From the NCBI GenBank assembly GCA_027625915.1, contig JANTQA010000070.1:1431001-1495000 (forward strand): 64,000 nucleotides of DNA, written 5' to 3'. Position 1 is the first letter of the stretch; each line of letters starts with the position of its first letter. Position numbers and translations under genes: made by a program. This DNA is from Anaeramoeba flamelloides (taxonomy: Eukaryota; Metamonada; Anaeramoebidae). Below, one piece after another: positions 46,731 through 56,785 of the stretch. Below the pieces are notes generated by a model. It was given only the letters and a program-made list of their open reading frames with translations, ran no database searches and was not told where the DNA came from.

Positions 46731-47681
46731 GTAAAATACCAAATGAATTCTGAACAAACACCACAAAAGAAATCCTTTAAAATTATTCAAGATGAACAAG
46801 ATCTTTATATAAAGATTCTAGTAAAATATTTTATTTTTTTTCCAAAAGACAAGTTTTTTGTTCTTTTTTTTTATTATGGTTTTTTTATTATACCTTGCAA
46901 TGTTACCTGCCAAGCCCATATAAACACCTTTGAATGTAATTATATAATTATTTTCTCATTTACAGTTGTGGAAATAACCCGTTCAGACAACCTTTAACCC
47001 ATTACTAAAATTTAACTCGTGTTTTTTTTTCAGACTTGGGTATTGGAAGACCAGAAATCACTTATAGATTCTTGGTTCAGATCTAAATTGACTTTAGAGG
47101 TTAGATCTTTGATTAACCAAAATGGCTCAATTATATTAAATGCTTTTGTTTCAAAAATTTCATCATATTTGAAAAATTTTTGATATTGAATGATTTTTTA
47201 ATAAAAATTCACAAAATGAAATTATGTTCATTTTTTTGTCAAAAAATTAACTTTTAATCTTTCCATATCTTCATAATACTTTTTTAAAAATTATTTTTAT
47301 AACTCTATTTCTTGTTTATATACTGTTTTCATCCCATTGATTTGTTTCTTTTATTTCTAGAGTCAGCCAATATTTTTTTCATGAGTTAAATTTTAGTAAT
47401 GGGTTAAAATAAAAAATATGGGTTAGTTACACAACTGTAGGTCAGTTACCAGTCCTTCTGTACAAAGAAAACGTCACATTGATTAACCAGCCTAAATCCA
47501 TATCATTCTTTATTTGTCTCTATTGAAAGTGGAGATTTATAAGGGAATACAAAAATAATCTCTTTTTACCTTTTTTTAAAAAATAATTTAAATGAAACTT
47601 AATCTAAAGATCTTGTTCATCTTGACTAATTTTAAAGGATTTCTTTTGTGGTGTTTATTCAGAATTCATTTGGTATTTTAC
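46731..47681. mobile_element. 951-bp foldback element with about 290-bp arms
   Basis: The outer arms begin GTAAAATACCAAATGAATTC and mirror almost perfectly for about 80 bp ('ctgaacaaacaccacaaaag', 'gatgaacaagatctt'). Diverged inverted similarity continues to 'acccattactaaaatttaac' (46998) facing 47380-47405. The unique centre is 47023-47379. No recognisable transposase is present. Confidence 0.82.
47034..47182 (+). other. short open frame in the foldback centre (doubtful)
   Basis: After a possible acceptor 'tttttttttcag' a frame of about 48 codons reads TWVLEDQKSLIDSWF, RSKLTLEVRS and so on, to TGA. Its composition is more protein-like than that of the flanks, and it sits exactly in the non-palindromic centre of the element. 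It may be captured host sequence or a remnant of the element's own gene. No family was recognised. Confidence 0.2.
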
Positions 47682-47759
47682 CACCATTAAGAATTCTCAA
47701 CAAATAAAAATATTCAGAAAACTATTGAAATATAAAAATTTAAATTTGCTAAAATACTG

Positions 47760-48060
47760 ATAAATTCAAATAAATATCTGAAAAATTTTGCTTCATTTTC
47801 CATTTCTCAAATTATTTTTACTCTAGCTTTGAATACAGTATTCTTTTGGTTTAAATGTGAAGAAAAATTATAAAATTAGTTGATCCTTCAAAAGATTCTT
47901 TCTCTTGAGTTGTTTTAAAAGTGGTACTCCAAGATTACAAAAATGTGAAATTGAATTAAAAATATTATTTTATAAATCTGAATTTATCAGTATCTCCGGG
48001 AAACAGTAATTCTAAGAGTGTGTTGGACTTTAAATACTTTAACTAAATTTATTTATCAAA
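47760..48060 (+). repeat. diverged dispersed repeat, pair D copy 1
   Basis: Ordered words are shared with 50640-50920: 'gataaattcaaata', 'ctgaaaatttt', 'ataaaattagttgatc' followed by 'ttcaaaa', 'gtgaaattgaat', and 'atttatcagtat'. The orientation is the same. Confidence 0.55.
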
Positions 48061-48644
48061 ATAAAAAGTGAAGTGGTATTAATAATCTTTTTTTAAATGA
48101 TTCCAAATATATAAAAGTCTGTTATTTTATAAATTATAAAACAATAAAACCACAAGTTAAAAAAAAAATTAATTTACATTTTTGATAATATCATAACATA
48201 TTTTTTTGTTACCTGACTTTTCACCCCTAAAAAGTTTAACATGAAGATTTTTTATCAATAAATTATTTTAATTTTATAGGACATATATTGTCTAATTTTT
48301 ATTTAAATGTTTATTGATATTTTCTATGAACTTTTTTCGCCTTAAATTCACTAAAAATGAAAAAGAAAAAGAAAGTAAATGAAATAATCGTAAAACATGA
48401 AAAAAAAAAGTATAAAAAAGAAAAGAAAAAGAGTAAAAATATGAAACCGGTAAAAAACAATTCAAAAAGTAAAACAACAGTTTTATGAAATTAAAACAAA
48501 ATTTGGAAAATTAGAAAAAATATTTCAGAAATTAAAATTGCAAATTTATTTTGATAAGAATGTACGATAAATCCTAACATGGACAACTCCAAAAACAGTA
48601 AAACTAAATAAATATTTTTTAAAAACAGTTTACAAACAAACAAA

Positions 48645-48648
<4 letters not shown>

Positions 48649-48736
<88 letters not shown>
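48649..48736 (+). repeat. (CA)44 dinucleotide microsatellite
   Basis: An uninterrupted run of 44 CA units is preceded by 'caaacaaacaaa' and abuts the end of the dispersed repeat at 48735-49233. The minus-strand Cys-Val open frame across it is an artefact. Confidence 0.95.
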
Positions 48737-48740
<4 letters not shown>

Positions 48741-49233
48741 ATGATAAATAGAAAATTCATTTTCTTTATCATACTTTACTTTTTATGACAGGATTTTATG
48801 GTTATGTGATAGCAGATTACAAACCGTGAAATTATATAAGAGAACAAAAATTTCCAATAGAGAAAATAGTAAAATTTGATTTTTTGACTACAAAACCTTC
48901 TGAATGATTTATAATTTATAAAAATTTTCAGGTTTTAGGTGGATCCTTAATTTTTATATACCTTAAAATCAAAAGGCAAGACCATTTATAGAAACAATCA
49001 AATTTGATCTTCGATCTTTGAAGCTTCGTTTTGAATTTTTGAATTTGTTTCAAAAACAACTAGTTTTTTTCTCAGTCATTCAAATAAGAATTTTTTAAAA
49101 AAAAATAATGTCAAACAAACCATAAAATTTATATGATAGCGTATAACTAAAGATTTTTTTTTATATTTAACAGAGACAAAAAAGTAAATTTCTATGTCTG
49201 TCAAATTTCACGTTAGGTTTGGAACGGCTGTAA
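48735..49233 (-). repeat. about 500-bp dispersed repeat, pair C copy 2
   Basis: This is the reverse-orientation partner of 26922-27425. The reverse complement begins 'ttacagccgttccaaacct' and ends 'gaaaatgaattttctattta'. The end lies at the (CA)n run, which may have expanded from the element's terminus or its target. Confidence 0.75.
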
Positions 49234-50079
49234 TTAATTAGAAGATTTTCACACCTCTTACAATTTTTTAAAAAGTTTTTCCCAATTCAATAATGTTTAT
49301 TCACCCAAAAATCAAAATTGAAAATTTTTTAACAATTATATAAATAAATATCAAATAAATCATTTTGATTGATAATTTATCTGTAGAAAAAAACATCATT
49401 GAAATTTTTTGAAGTTAATTAAAATTAGATAAAGTTTTTATTTAATAATAATCCAGATAAAATGTTGTGTGGGGCACAAAATTTTTACAAGTATTTGAAA
49501 ATTCGGACGTTTTAATAAAAATAAACCATGTCTATTTTAGGAGGGTATTTTAATAGATATCAATGATTAAATAATATTATAATTCAAAGTAAAAAATTTC
49601 TGCGAATAATTCATTCAAATTGCTCAAATAAAGTTATTAGAAACATTAATACTCAATGTATTATTAGATATTTTACTCATGATCACTATTAAAAATTGAT
49701 ATCCTTATTTTTTTTTAATTACTTTATTAAAGTTCAATAATTGTAACCAAAAATAATATTAATATATTATTGACAAGTTAATCTTTCGATACCATAAAAA
49801 TTCCTATTGATAAATTGTTTAATTTCGATATTTTATCGACAATTATTACAATAAAAACTTTGATATAAATCATATTAGCCTCTTTTCTAAAAAAAAATAA
49901 TTGTTTTTCTAATGTATTTTCAATATCTGAAAATAAAATGTAAAAATATTCTATTGGTTTATATATTGAATTTGTTTTAAAAAACAATTTTTTTATGGGT
50001 AATAAATTTATTTAAAAATCTTTAAATAAATTTCCGAACCGCAATTTAGAAATTCAGGGGTACTGTGGTGTGGTATAAA

Positions 50080-50400
50080 GTGCCTATATTTTATTTTAGA
50101 ATAGAGATAGACTGAAAATTAAATAAATTTTTAGTTTAGTTCACAAGTTAACATAAACCTAATGTCGATTTTATTGATGCTTTCCGTTTTATCTGTAAAA
50201 AAAATTTATTTTACGAATAAATAGAAAACTCCAGAAAACCTAAGCTTGTATTTTTTTAATTTTAGAAATTAAATAAAAAAACTTGAATTTTCGTGGAATA
50301 TGTTTAAGTGCCTGAGTTTTTTTAATTTAAGAAATAGACAGAAAATTTAAGAAATTTTCGGATTATGTGTTGAATTAGAGAAAACCTAATGGTAAATAGG
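50080..50400 (+). repeat. GTTAG-type repeat, diverged copy
   Basis: It contains 'aatagaaaactccagaaaac' and 'cctaa', then 'gtgcctgagtttttttaattt' in similar arrangement to the copies at 7408, 32537 and 59270, but it is much changed. Confidence 0.5.
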
Positions 50401-50639
50401 AGGAATTAAAACCCCCCCAGTTAAATAAAAATAAAAAGAAAATTTTTTTAAAAGCTAATTTAAATTTCAAGGCAAATTTAAGAAAGATATTTTTCAACGT
50501 TGAAGTATAAAAATTGACACTGTGTCCTTTAAATTTGTCTTGAAATTCATAATTTTTTCCAAAATTGTTTGAGTTTTTTATTACAATCAATATCAAGATT
50601 TGAAGAAATGTTTTAAGATCAACTTTTCTGACTATTATG

Positions 50640-50920
50640 ACAACCAAATTACTGATAAATTCAAATAGCTGTCTGAAAATTTGTGCTCCAATATCCGATT
50701 TTTTTCCACTTCGATTTGAATAAAGCATTTTATTGCTTTAAATCTGTAGTTACTTCATAAAATTAGTTGATCTTCAAAAAATTCCTACTAAAGAACTGTT
50801 TGAAAAGTTGAGTAGATAGATTTAGAAAAAGGTGAAATTGAATAAAAAATTTTATTACATGTATTTAAATTTATCAGTATAAGAGAAATTTGAACCAGTT
50901 TAAATAATATTTTTTTTAAC
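50640..50920 (+). repeat. diverged dispersed repeat, pair D copy 2
   Basis: This is the partner of 47760-48060, ending about 115 bp before the RING-box start codon. It may therefore contribute to the promoter region of that gene. Confidence 0.55.
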
Positions 50921-51035
50921 CCAATAACAATACTCTTTGATTTTAGACTTCTTCACAATTGATACTCGTGCCTTAAATGAAATCATTTTTTTTAAATTTA
51001 TTTCTCAATTTAACAATACAAACAACAAATTCGAG

Positions 51036-51937
51036 ATGTCCGAAGAAAAAAAAACAGAAAGAAGACGAAGAAGAAGACGACGTAAAAAAGAAGGTGAAGA
51101 GGGTGGTGAAAAAAAAGAAGGTGGTGAAGAAGTGAAAATAGAAGGTGGTGAAAAAAAAGAAGGTGGTGAAAGAAGAAGAAGACACAGAAGAACCAAAAAA
51201 GAAGGTGGTGAAAAAAAAGAAGGTGGCGAAAAGAAAAAAAAACCACGTTTTGTTGTGAAAAAATGGAACGCAGTTGCACTTTGGTCTTGGGGTAAGACAC
51301 TTTACTTTTGTCTCTTATTAATTTTTTTTTTTTCTCACTTTTATGTTTTCTTTTATTTTTTTGTTTGTTATTCCCTTTACATTCTCCTTTTGAACAGATC
51401 TCAAGGTTGATACTTGTGCTATTTGCAGAAATCAATTAATGGATCTTTGTATTGAATGTCAAGCAAATCCAAACTCTTCCACAACTGAAGAATGTAATGT
51501 TGCATGGGGTGTTTGTAATCGTAAGTTAATCAGAATTCTTTTTTTTTTTTCTTTTTGCTTTTGTTTTTTTTTTTTTTTTTTTTTCTTTTTTTAGGATTTT
51601 ATTTCTTTTGATCCAAAATTTGTTGGTTCCTTAATTTACAAATTCCTTGTTATTAATATTATCCACCCTTCGATTTCAATTCTTTTAATATAAATAGATG
51701 CATTTCATTTCCATTGTATCACTCGTTGGTTAAAAACACGTTCTGTTTGTCCTTTGTGTAACAGAGATGTAAGTTATTTTCTTTTTTTTTTTTCTTTTTA
51801 TTCTTTTTTTGTGTTTAATTTTTTTTTCCTTAATTTGAATTAATTTTTTTTTTTTTTCTTTTTTCTCTCCTTTGAATACAACACCATACTTTTTACAACT
51901 CTTTTAATAGTGGGAATTCCAAAGGATTGGAAATTAA
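51036..51937 (+). CDS. RBX1: RING-box protein, RBX1-type, with repetitive N-terminal extension
   Basis: Four exons, 51036-51291, 51398-51520, 51698-51768 and 51911-51937, have consistent phases (1, 1, 0) and give 158 aa against about 108 in animals. Residues 1-70 are an extra basic and Glu-Gly-Gly-Glu-Lys-Lys repeat. Then comes '[14 protein letters not shown]', the cullin-binding strand. The RING-H2 contains '[20 protein letters not shown]', 'VAWGVCNHAFHFHC' and '[17 protein letters not shown]'. RBX1 is the catalytic RING subunit of SCF and other cullin ubiquitin ligases and recruits E2 enzymes. The core follows RBX1, but the last zinc ligand is Cys (CPLC), where animal RBX1 has Asp (CPLD). 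The ending DWxxQRIG resembles RBX2/RNF7. The ATG at 51036 is chosen because upstream codons in frame look like A/T-rich leader. Confidence 0.93.
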
Positions 51938-52617
51938 TATGCTTTGTCGCAATTACAAATGGGTATTTAATTTTAAATATCTCTTATTTTGATCTTTGTT
52001 TTTACTTTAATAAAAGAAGAATATCATCGTGACAAATAAAACCATTTATTACTTTTCTTTTTCTTTTTCTTTTTTCCATATTTTTTCAAATTTTTTTTTT
52101 CTTACAAACGAAACTAAAACACATTAAATTTTCAAAAACAAGCACACTTACATAAAAACCAAACATAAAAGTCAATTATTTATGTTTTTTGAAAGAAAAT
52201 TTAATGTATTGATTTTTTATTTTATATCTTTTCAAAAATTAATCAAGTGATTTAGATAAGAAATAAAAAAGGATCATCACAAAAACAAAAAACCCAAACA
52301 AAAGCTATTAATGAACACCTTACTGCAACAAAACCAAACTTTTTTTTCAGTTTGAGTTTAGATACTTAAATAGCCAAATTATTGAATTTCACATTTGAAA
52401 AGTCAAACCAAAAATTACAATTCAGAATAGATCCATATACAGAACTAACAAATTTTACTCTTAAACAAAATCATATTTGAATTATTTAAACCTTTTTATT
52501 GGTGCTGTTAAATAAAAAATAAATCTGAAAAAATTAACATTTAATTTTTCCAAAACTAAAATTGAATAAAGAGCCTTTTAGAGAATACAAATTTGGAATT
52601 TAGTAAGTTGTTGCTTG

Positions 52618-52680
52618 GTTTCTGTGAATTTTGTGATTTCTGTGATTTTTTTAATTTCTGTGATTTCGGGGATTTACATG
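52618..52680 (+). repeat. short imperfect TGTGATTTC tandem tract
   Basis: About five near-copies of 'tttctgtgattt' occur in a row, with small variations. A two-unit version occurs at about 15115-15133. Confidence 0.6.
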
Positions 52681-53090
52681 GTTTCTGAGGTTATTGTGAA
52701 TTGTTATTAAAAAAAAAAATTCTTCGAAAAACATTTTTTTGTGCAAATTTGAAACGAAATTTTTCTTTGTTTTATTTTTTAATTAATAGGATTAATAAAA
52801 AGTTTTCGTACCATCCTAACCCTGGCGTGAAAATTATACTGTTAAATTCCAATCTAGGAAGTGGGCTTATGCTGAATTTCTTTTCCAAAACATTTCAACT
52901 TTCAGGATTAAAGAAAAATTAATTCTCAATATTTGATGAGTAATATTGATTTTTTAGGATAAAAGTAAAATTTCAAAAAAAGAAAAAAATGTGAATTTAT
53001 GAGTTTTTATTTCTCAAAACTCCACTCCCAGTTTCGGATTTGGTTTAAATCAATTATTGGAAGATTAAATTAATTGTTCTTGGAAAAATA

Positions 53091-54350
53091 GGGGTTTTGA
53101 TGATATCTAAGCTTAATTCACCATAAAGTGACAAAAATCGCGATAATTTCCTTCAAATCGCGATATTTAAAATTATGGCGTTAATATAATCAAATCGCGA
53201 TATTCTATAAAATAGCTATAATTATTATAAAATCATGATAAATGCCAAAATATTGCGATTAAAAAGTAATCGCGATATAATAGTCGATGGCTTTTTGGGT
53301 TAATTGAGAAATATTTTTACAAAGAAATTTTTTTTGATCAAAAAATAGATTAGGTGAAAAAAAGTTATTCTTTGAAAAAACCAACAAAAAAGATACGTGA
53401 TTCAATCAAGGATCAGATCAAAGAGTTTTATTGTGTTTTCTTTTGGTTTGGTGGAAAAACCTATCAATCGATACTTTTTAAGATCAACAACAATAAGAAC
53501 TAAAGAGAAATAAATATTTTCTCATTCAATCGTGGTGTTGTAAATTGCCTTGAATAATGAGCTTCTAAATAACCAATCCTTCACAGGTTCTTTAAAGAAT
53601 GTTTTCTTGAGCTGAAATATTTTCAATAGTTCTCTGAAAGCTAAAAGGGGTTGGATAATCTTTCAAAAGCTTTCACAACAAATTGCTGCCTTATCACTAA
53701 TTATTAAGATTTTTTGGGACACTTTTTGTCTTTTTGTTATTCTTATTCTTCTTCTGAGCATCTTTGTATTGGACATAAAACACAATTAGAATAATAGAGG
53801 TTTTTGTTTGATCAGTCACCAATAAGAAGAAAAATTCCCCGTATTGTTATTTATTTATTTAAAATCAGGAAGGTAACAACCCCATTTTAAAAAAACACAT
53901 CTATTTTATATTCAAATATATTTTGAAATGGGTAATTATTAGTATGATCATAAAATTTGTTTGAGATTTTATATTTTGTTAAAAAAAAATAAAATAATTT
54001 TTTTTTTTTCTACAACAAATAATTTCATTCTGTTTATAAAAGTTTTCTGTCTTTCTAAACTTTCAAAGACTTGAAGACTATCCACAACCCTTACAAACAC
54101 TTTCAAACATTTTTATAGAGAAAAAGTGTTGTAAAAGTCTCAAGGTTTTGTAAAATTCCAGATATATTTTTTTATGTGAATACAAAAAAATAATCTTTCA
54201 TTTTTTCGATATAATATTGAATATCACAATAATTTAGAATATCACGATTGTATGATTTTTATTGGTGAAGTTGGACTAATCACGATTTTTTTCATAATGT
54301 AATGATTTTATTGTTAATATCATGATAATATATGTTATCATCAAACCCTC
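53091..54350 (-). mobile_element. 1.26-kb non-autonomous TIR element, copy 2
   Basis: This is the reverse-orientation partner of 9977-11358. The left end reads GGGGTTTTGATGATAT and the reverse complement of the right end reads GAGGGTTTGATGATAA. TA lies outside each. 'Atcgcgat' arrays sit at the left and 'tcacgat' words at the right. Interior words correspond to copy 1, for example 'gattcaatcaaggatcagat', 'ttctttaaagaatgt' and 'gtttttgtttgatca'. It is non-coding. Confidence 0.8.
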
Positions 54351-55768
54351 TAATATTGTTGATTATGAACTTTGTACTGGTTGTGGTTATAAGAAAATAT
54401 AGATTTGTTTTTTATTACCTTTTTGGTTTTTGATGAAGAGAAAAAGAAATAATATTTACAAAAGTAATTTTTATTTCATTTATTTTTTATTTTTTTTATT
54501 TTTTTTATGAATAATTTGAATTTAAGAACAAGAATATATCTTTTAATTAAGAACTGGGTATTCAAATGTTGAAATTCCCTTTTGCAGTGACCACCTTAAA
54601 ACAATTAAAAATTTATCTCAAATACCATTAAGAAAGATTTAGTAAAACTTGAAAATATTCTTTTCAATCCTCGTTTTCACTAGAAGTAAATAGTTTGGAA
54701 ATTATTTTTATTCACAAAGAGTTGATCATAAATCAGACACTTTAATGTGTAATAAAAATTTGGTTACTAAGGCAAAATTATCTCACAAAAAAATCTTTTT
54801 TACTTTAATTTTATTTCGTATTGAGTGTATTTTTGAAATATTCTCCAAAATATTCAATTAAAGAAATATTAAAAAACAGTTCACCATCTTAATAACACCT
54901 TCGTAGAACTTCTAACAAAAAGTGTATTATGAGATAAATCTTTCTTGTAAAATAACAATTTTAATTTTTACAAAATATTTTTTTTTGATTTTTCTACTTT
55001 AAACCCCCCTTTAAGAGTTTTTTGGCAACTTTTGTTTGTATTCAAGTATGTTAATACATGTTATAGTAAGGATATATGATACCAGAGTATGTTTGGGTTA
55101 GGTATGGGCTGTGTTGGTATAAGTGTATTAGATTAAACAAATTTCTCTTCTGGAATTGAAAGTTAAATAAGGTTTAATTGGGTAGGGTAATATAGGGTTC
55201 ATGTGTGTATGATTGGATATTATTATGTTATTTTAGGGTTATATACGAGATTAAAATATTATCATTAATTATATACAACGAGGTATTGACTTTACAATTC
55301 TATTTTCTCTAATTTGTTTTTAAGTTTTAGAAATCATAAGAAATGTTATATATGATTAAGATAATAATTATTTCCACATAAAATGGGTTGAATACTATTC
55401 CAGAAGATTTACAATACTACAAATGCAATATTTTTGGCAAAAAAAAAAAAAAAATTCGACAAGAAATTTAAAATTTATCAAGAAACTGGGTATATTCGAA
55501 CTAAAATTTCTTAAAAGTTGTTCAAGGGGTGTTTTTAAGTTTTTAAAAAATTTTTAAATGTTTTCAATTTTCAAATATTTATCAAGGATATTTGATAATT
55601 TTGAATTTTACAATACAGTTCTCAAAATAATATCTTCAGAAAAGTTAATCTGCTTTTCAAAATGTTTAGGTAATTTTCTTTTTTAAAAGGGGCCAAAACA
55701 TTAACCCATCCAAGAAACGGGCAATAAATGATCCACAAACATGGTATTTATTTTTTAAAGTTCTATTA

Positions 55769-55966
55769 TCGTCGATTCACTTGTGAAAAAACAAACACTG
55801 TACTGAATTTAAAGTACAGAAAAAAACATGTTAAGGCACAAAATTTTTAATTTTTTTTTTCACAATTTTAATTACCAGAATCTAAAAAATGTAGCCTTAA
55901 TTTGGACTAATTTTATTGTGTATTAAATTTCTTTTCAAGTATGTGACATAAAAGTGGAACTCAGTG
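55769..55966. mobile_element. decayed copy of the 196-bp GGCACAAA MITE
   Basis: It has the same length and plan as the intact copies: a left end like 'gtcgattcacttgtg', inner 'ttaaggcacaaaattttt', 'tagccttaattt', and the right end 'aaagtggaactcagtgTA'. Many changes show it is older than the copies at 19785 and 43380. Confidence 0.65.
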
Positions 55967-56785
55967 TATTAAAAAAAATTCTAAAAATGAAAAATTAAAT
56001 AGAAAAATTTTAATCAAAAAATAGAATCAAAATTTTTCTCATTAAAAATAAAAAAGAAAACCAATAAAAAAATTACCAATAATTTTGAACTAATTTGCAT
56101 TCCTAATTTAAATTTAACGAAAATTCTCAAGGAATTTTACATTCAAAATTGATTTTATTTTAGATATACGATTCGGTAATCAATTAGATTCTATATTGTA
56201 ACAAGAAGAAAAAAATTACAGAAATTATTTTCAAATATACATTATCTACTTTTATAACATGGTTTTTTTGATCACTATATGAACTTTTTACCAACAAGAA
56301 TTCATTTCAGAAAATAGAATTTAAAAACAAGGTATTTTATTAGAGTAATCAGATTTTCACTTTATTTTTCAATTTTAATGTACATTATTATTTTTTTAAT
56401 TTGTTATGTCTTTTATCGAATAGTTTTTTTTTTTTATTTTACCTGAACCTTAAACCTATTTCTAAAAATATAACATAAAAAGGTGTCTTCCTGAAATTAA
56501 ACTTTAAAAATTTTGTATAAAATATAATAGATTCTGATTGTTTCTATTGCTTTTTTAAAGTAAATCTCAATGTATCTTAAAAAGATTAACAAATTTTATC
56601 ATGATTATGAAACGTTAATTCCTTATTAAAAATTTAACAACTCTCATCAAAGATAAACAAGATTTTAAATCGAATTATCTTTACATTTTTCTTTTTACTT
56701 TAAATTTAACTTTCATTTTTTTTTATTCTTTTTCTTTTTTTCAAAACCAAAAAATAAAAATAAAAACAAAAATAAAAACAAACAA

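Larger units (their letters stand above)
46190..51035. other. intergenic, foldback, microsatellite and dispersed repeats
   Basis: This region holds the 951-bp foldback (46731-47681), diverged repeat pair D (47760-48060 and 50640-50920), a long (CA)n run with an adjoining dispersed repeat (48649-49233) and a diverged GTTAG block (50080-50400). No gene was recognised apart from a doubtful frame inside the foldback. Confidence 0.55.
51938..56785. other. intergenic, one 1.26-kb TIR element, one degraded MITE
   Basis: The interval contains an imperfect 'ttctgtgattt' tandem tract (52618-52680), the TIR element copy 53091-54350 and a decayed 196-bp-type MITE (55769-55966). The patch at 52790-52920 is less A/T-rich, but its open frame shows no recognisable family. 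Confidence 0.55.

Noticed and set aside
48491-48772. Cys-Val repeat open frame
   Set aside because: It is a translation of the (CA)n microsatellite.
52701-52922. 73-codon plus-strand frame in a less A/T-rich patch
   Set aside because: No ATG start, no family similarity and no splice context. Left as unannotated spacer.
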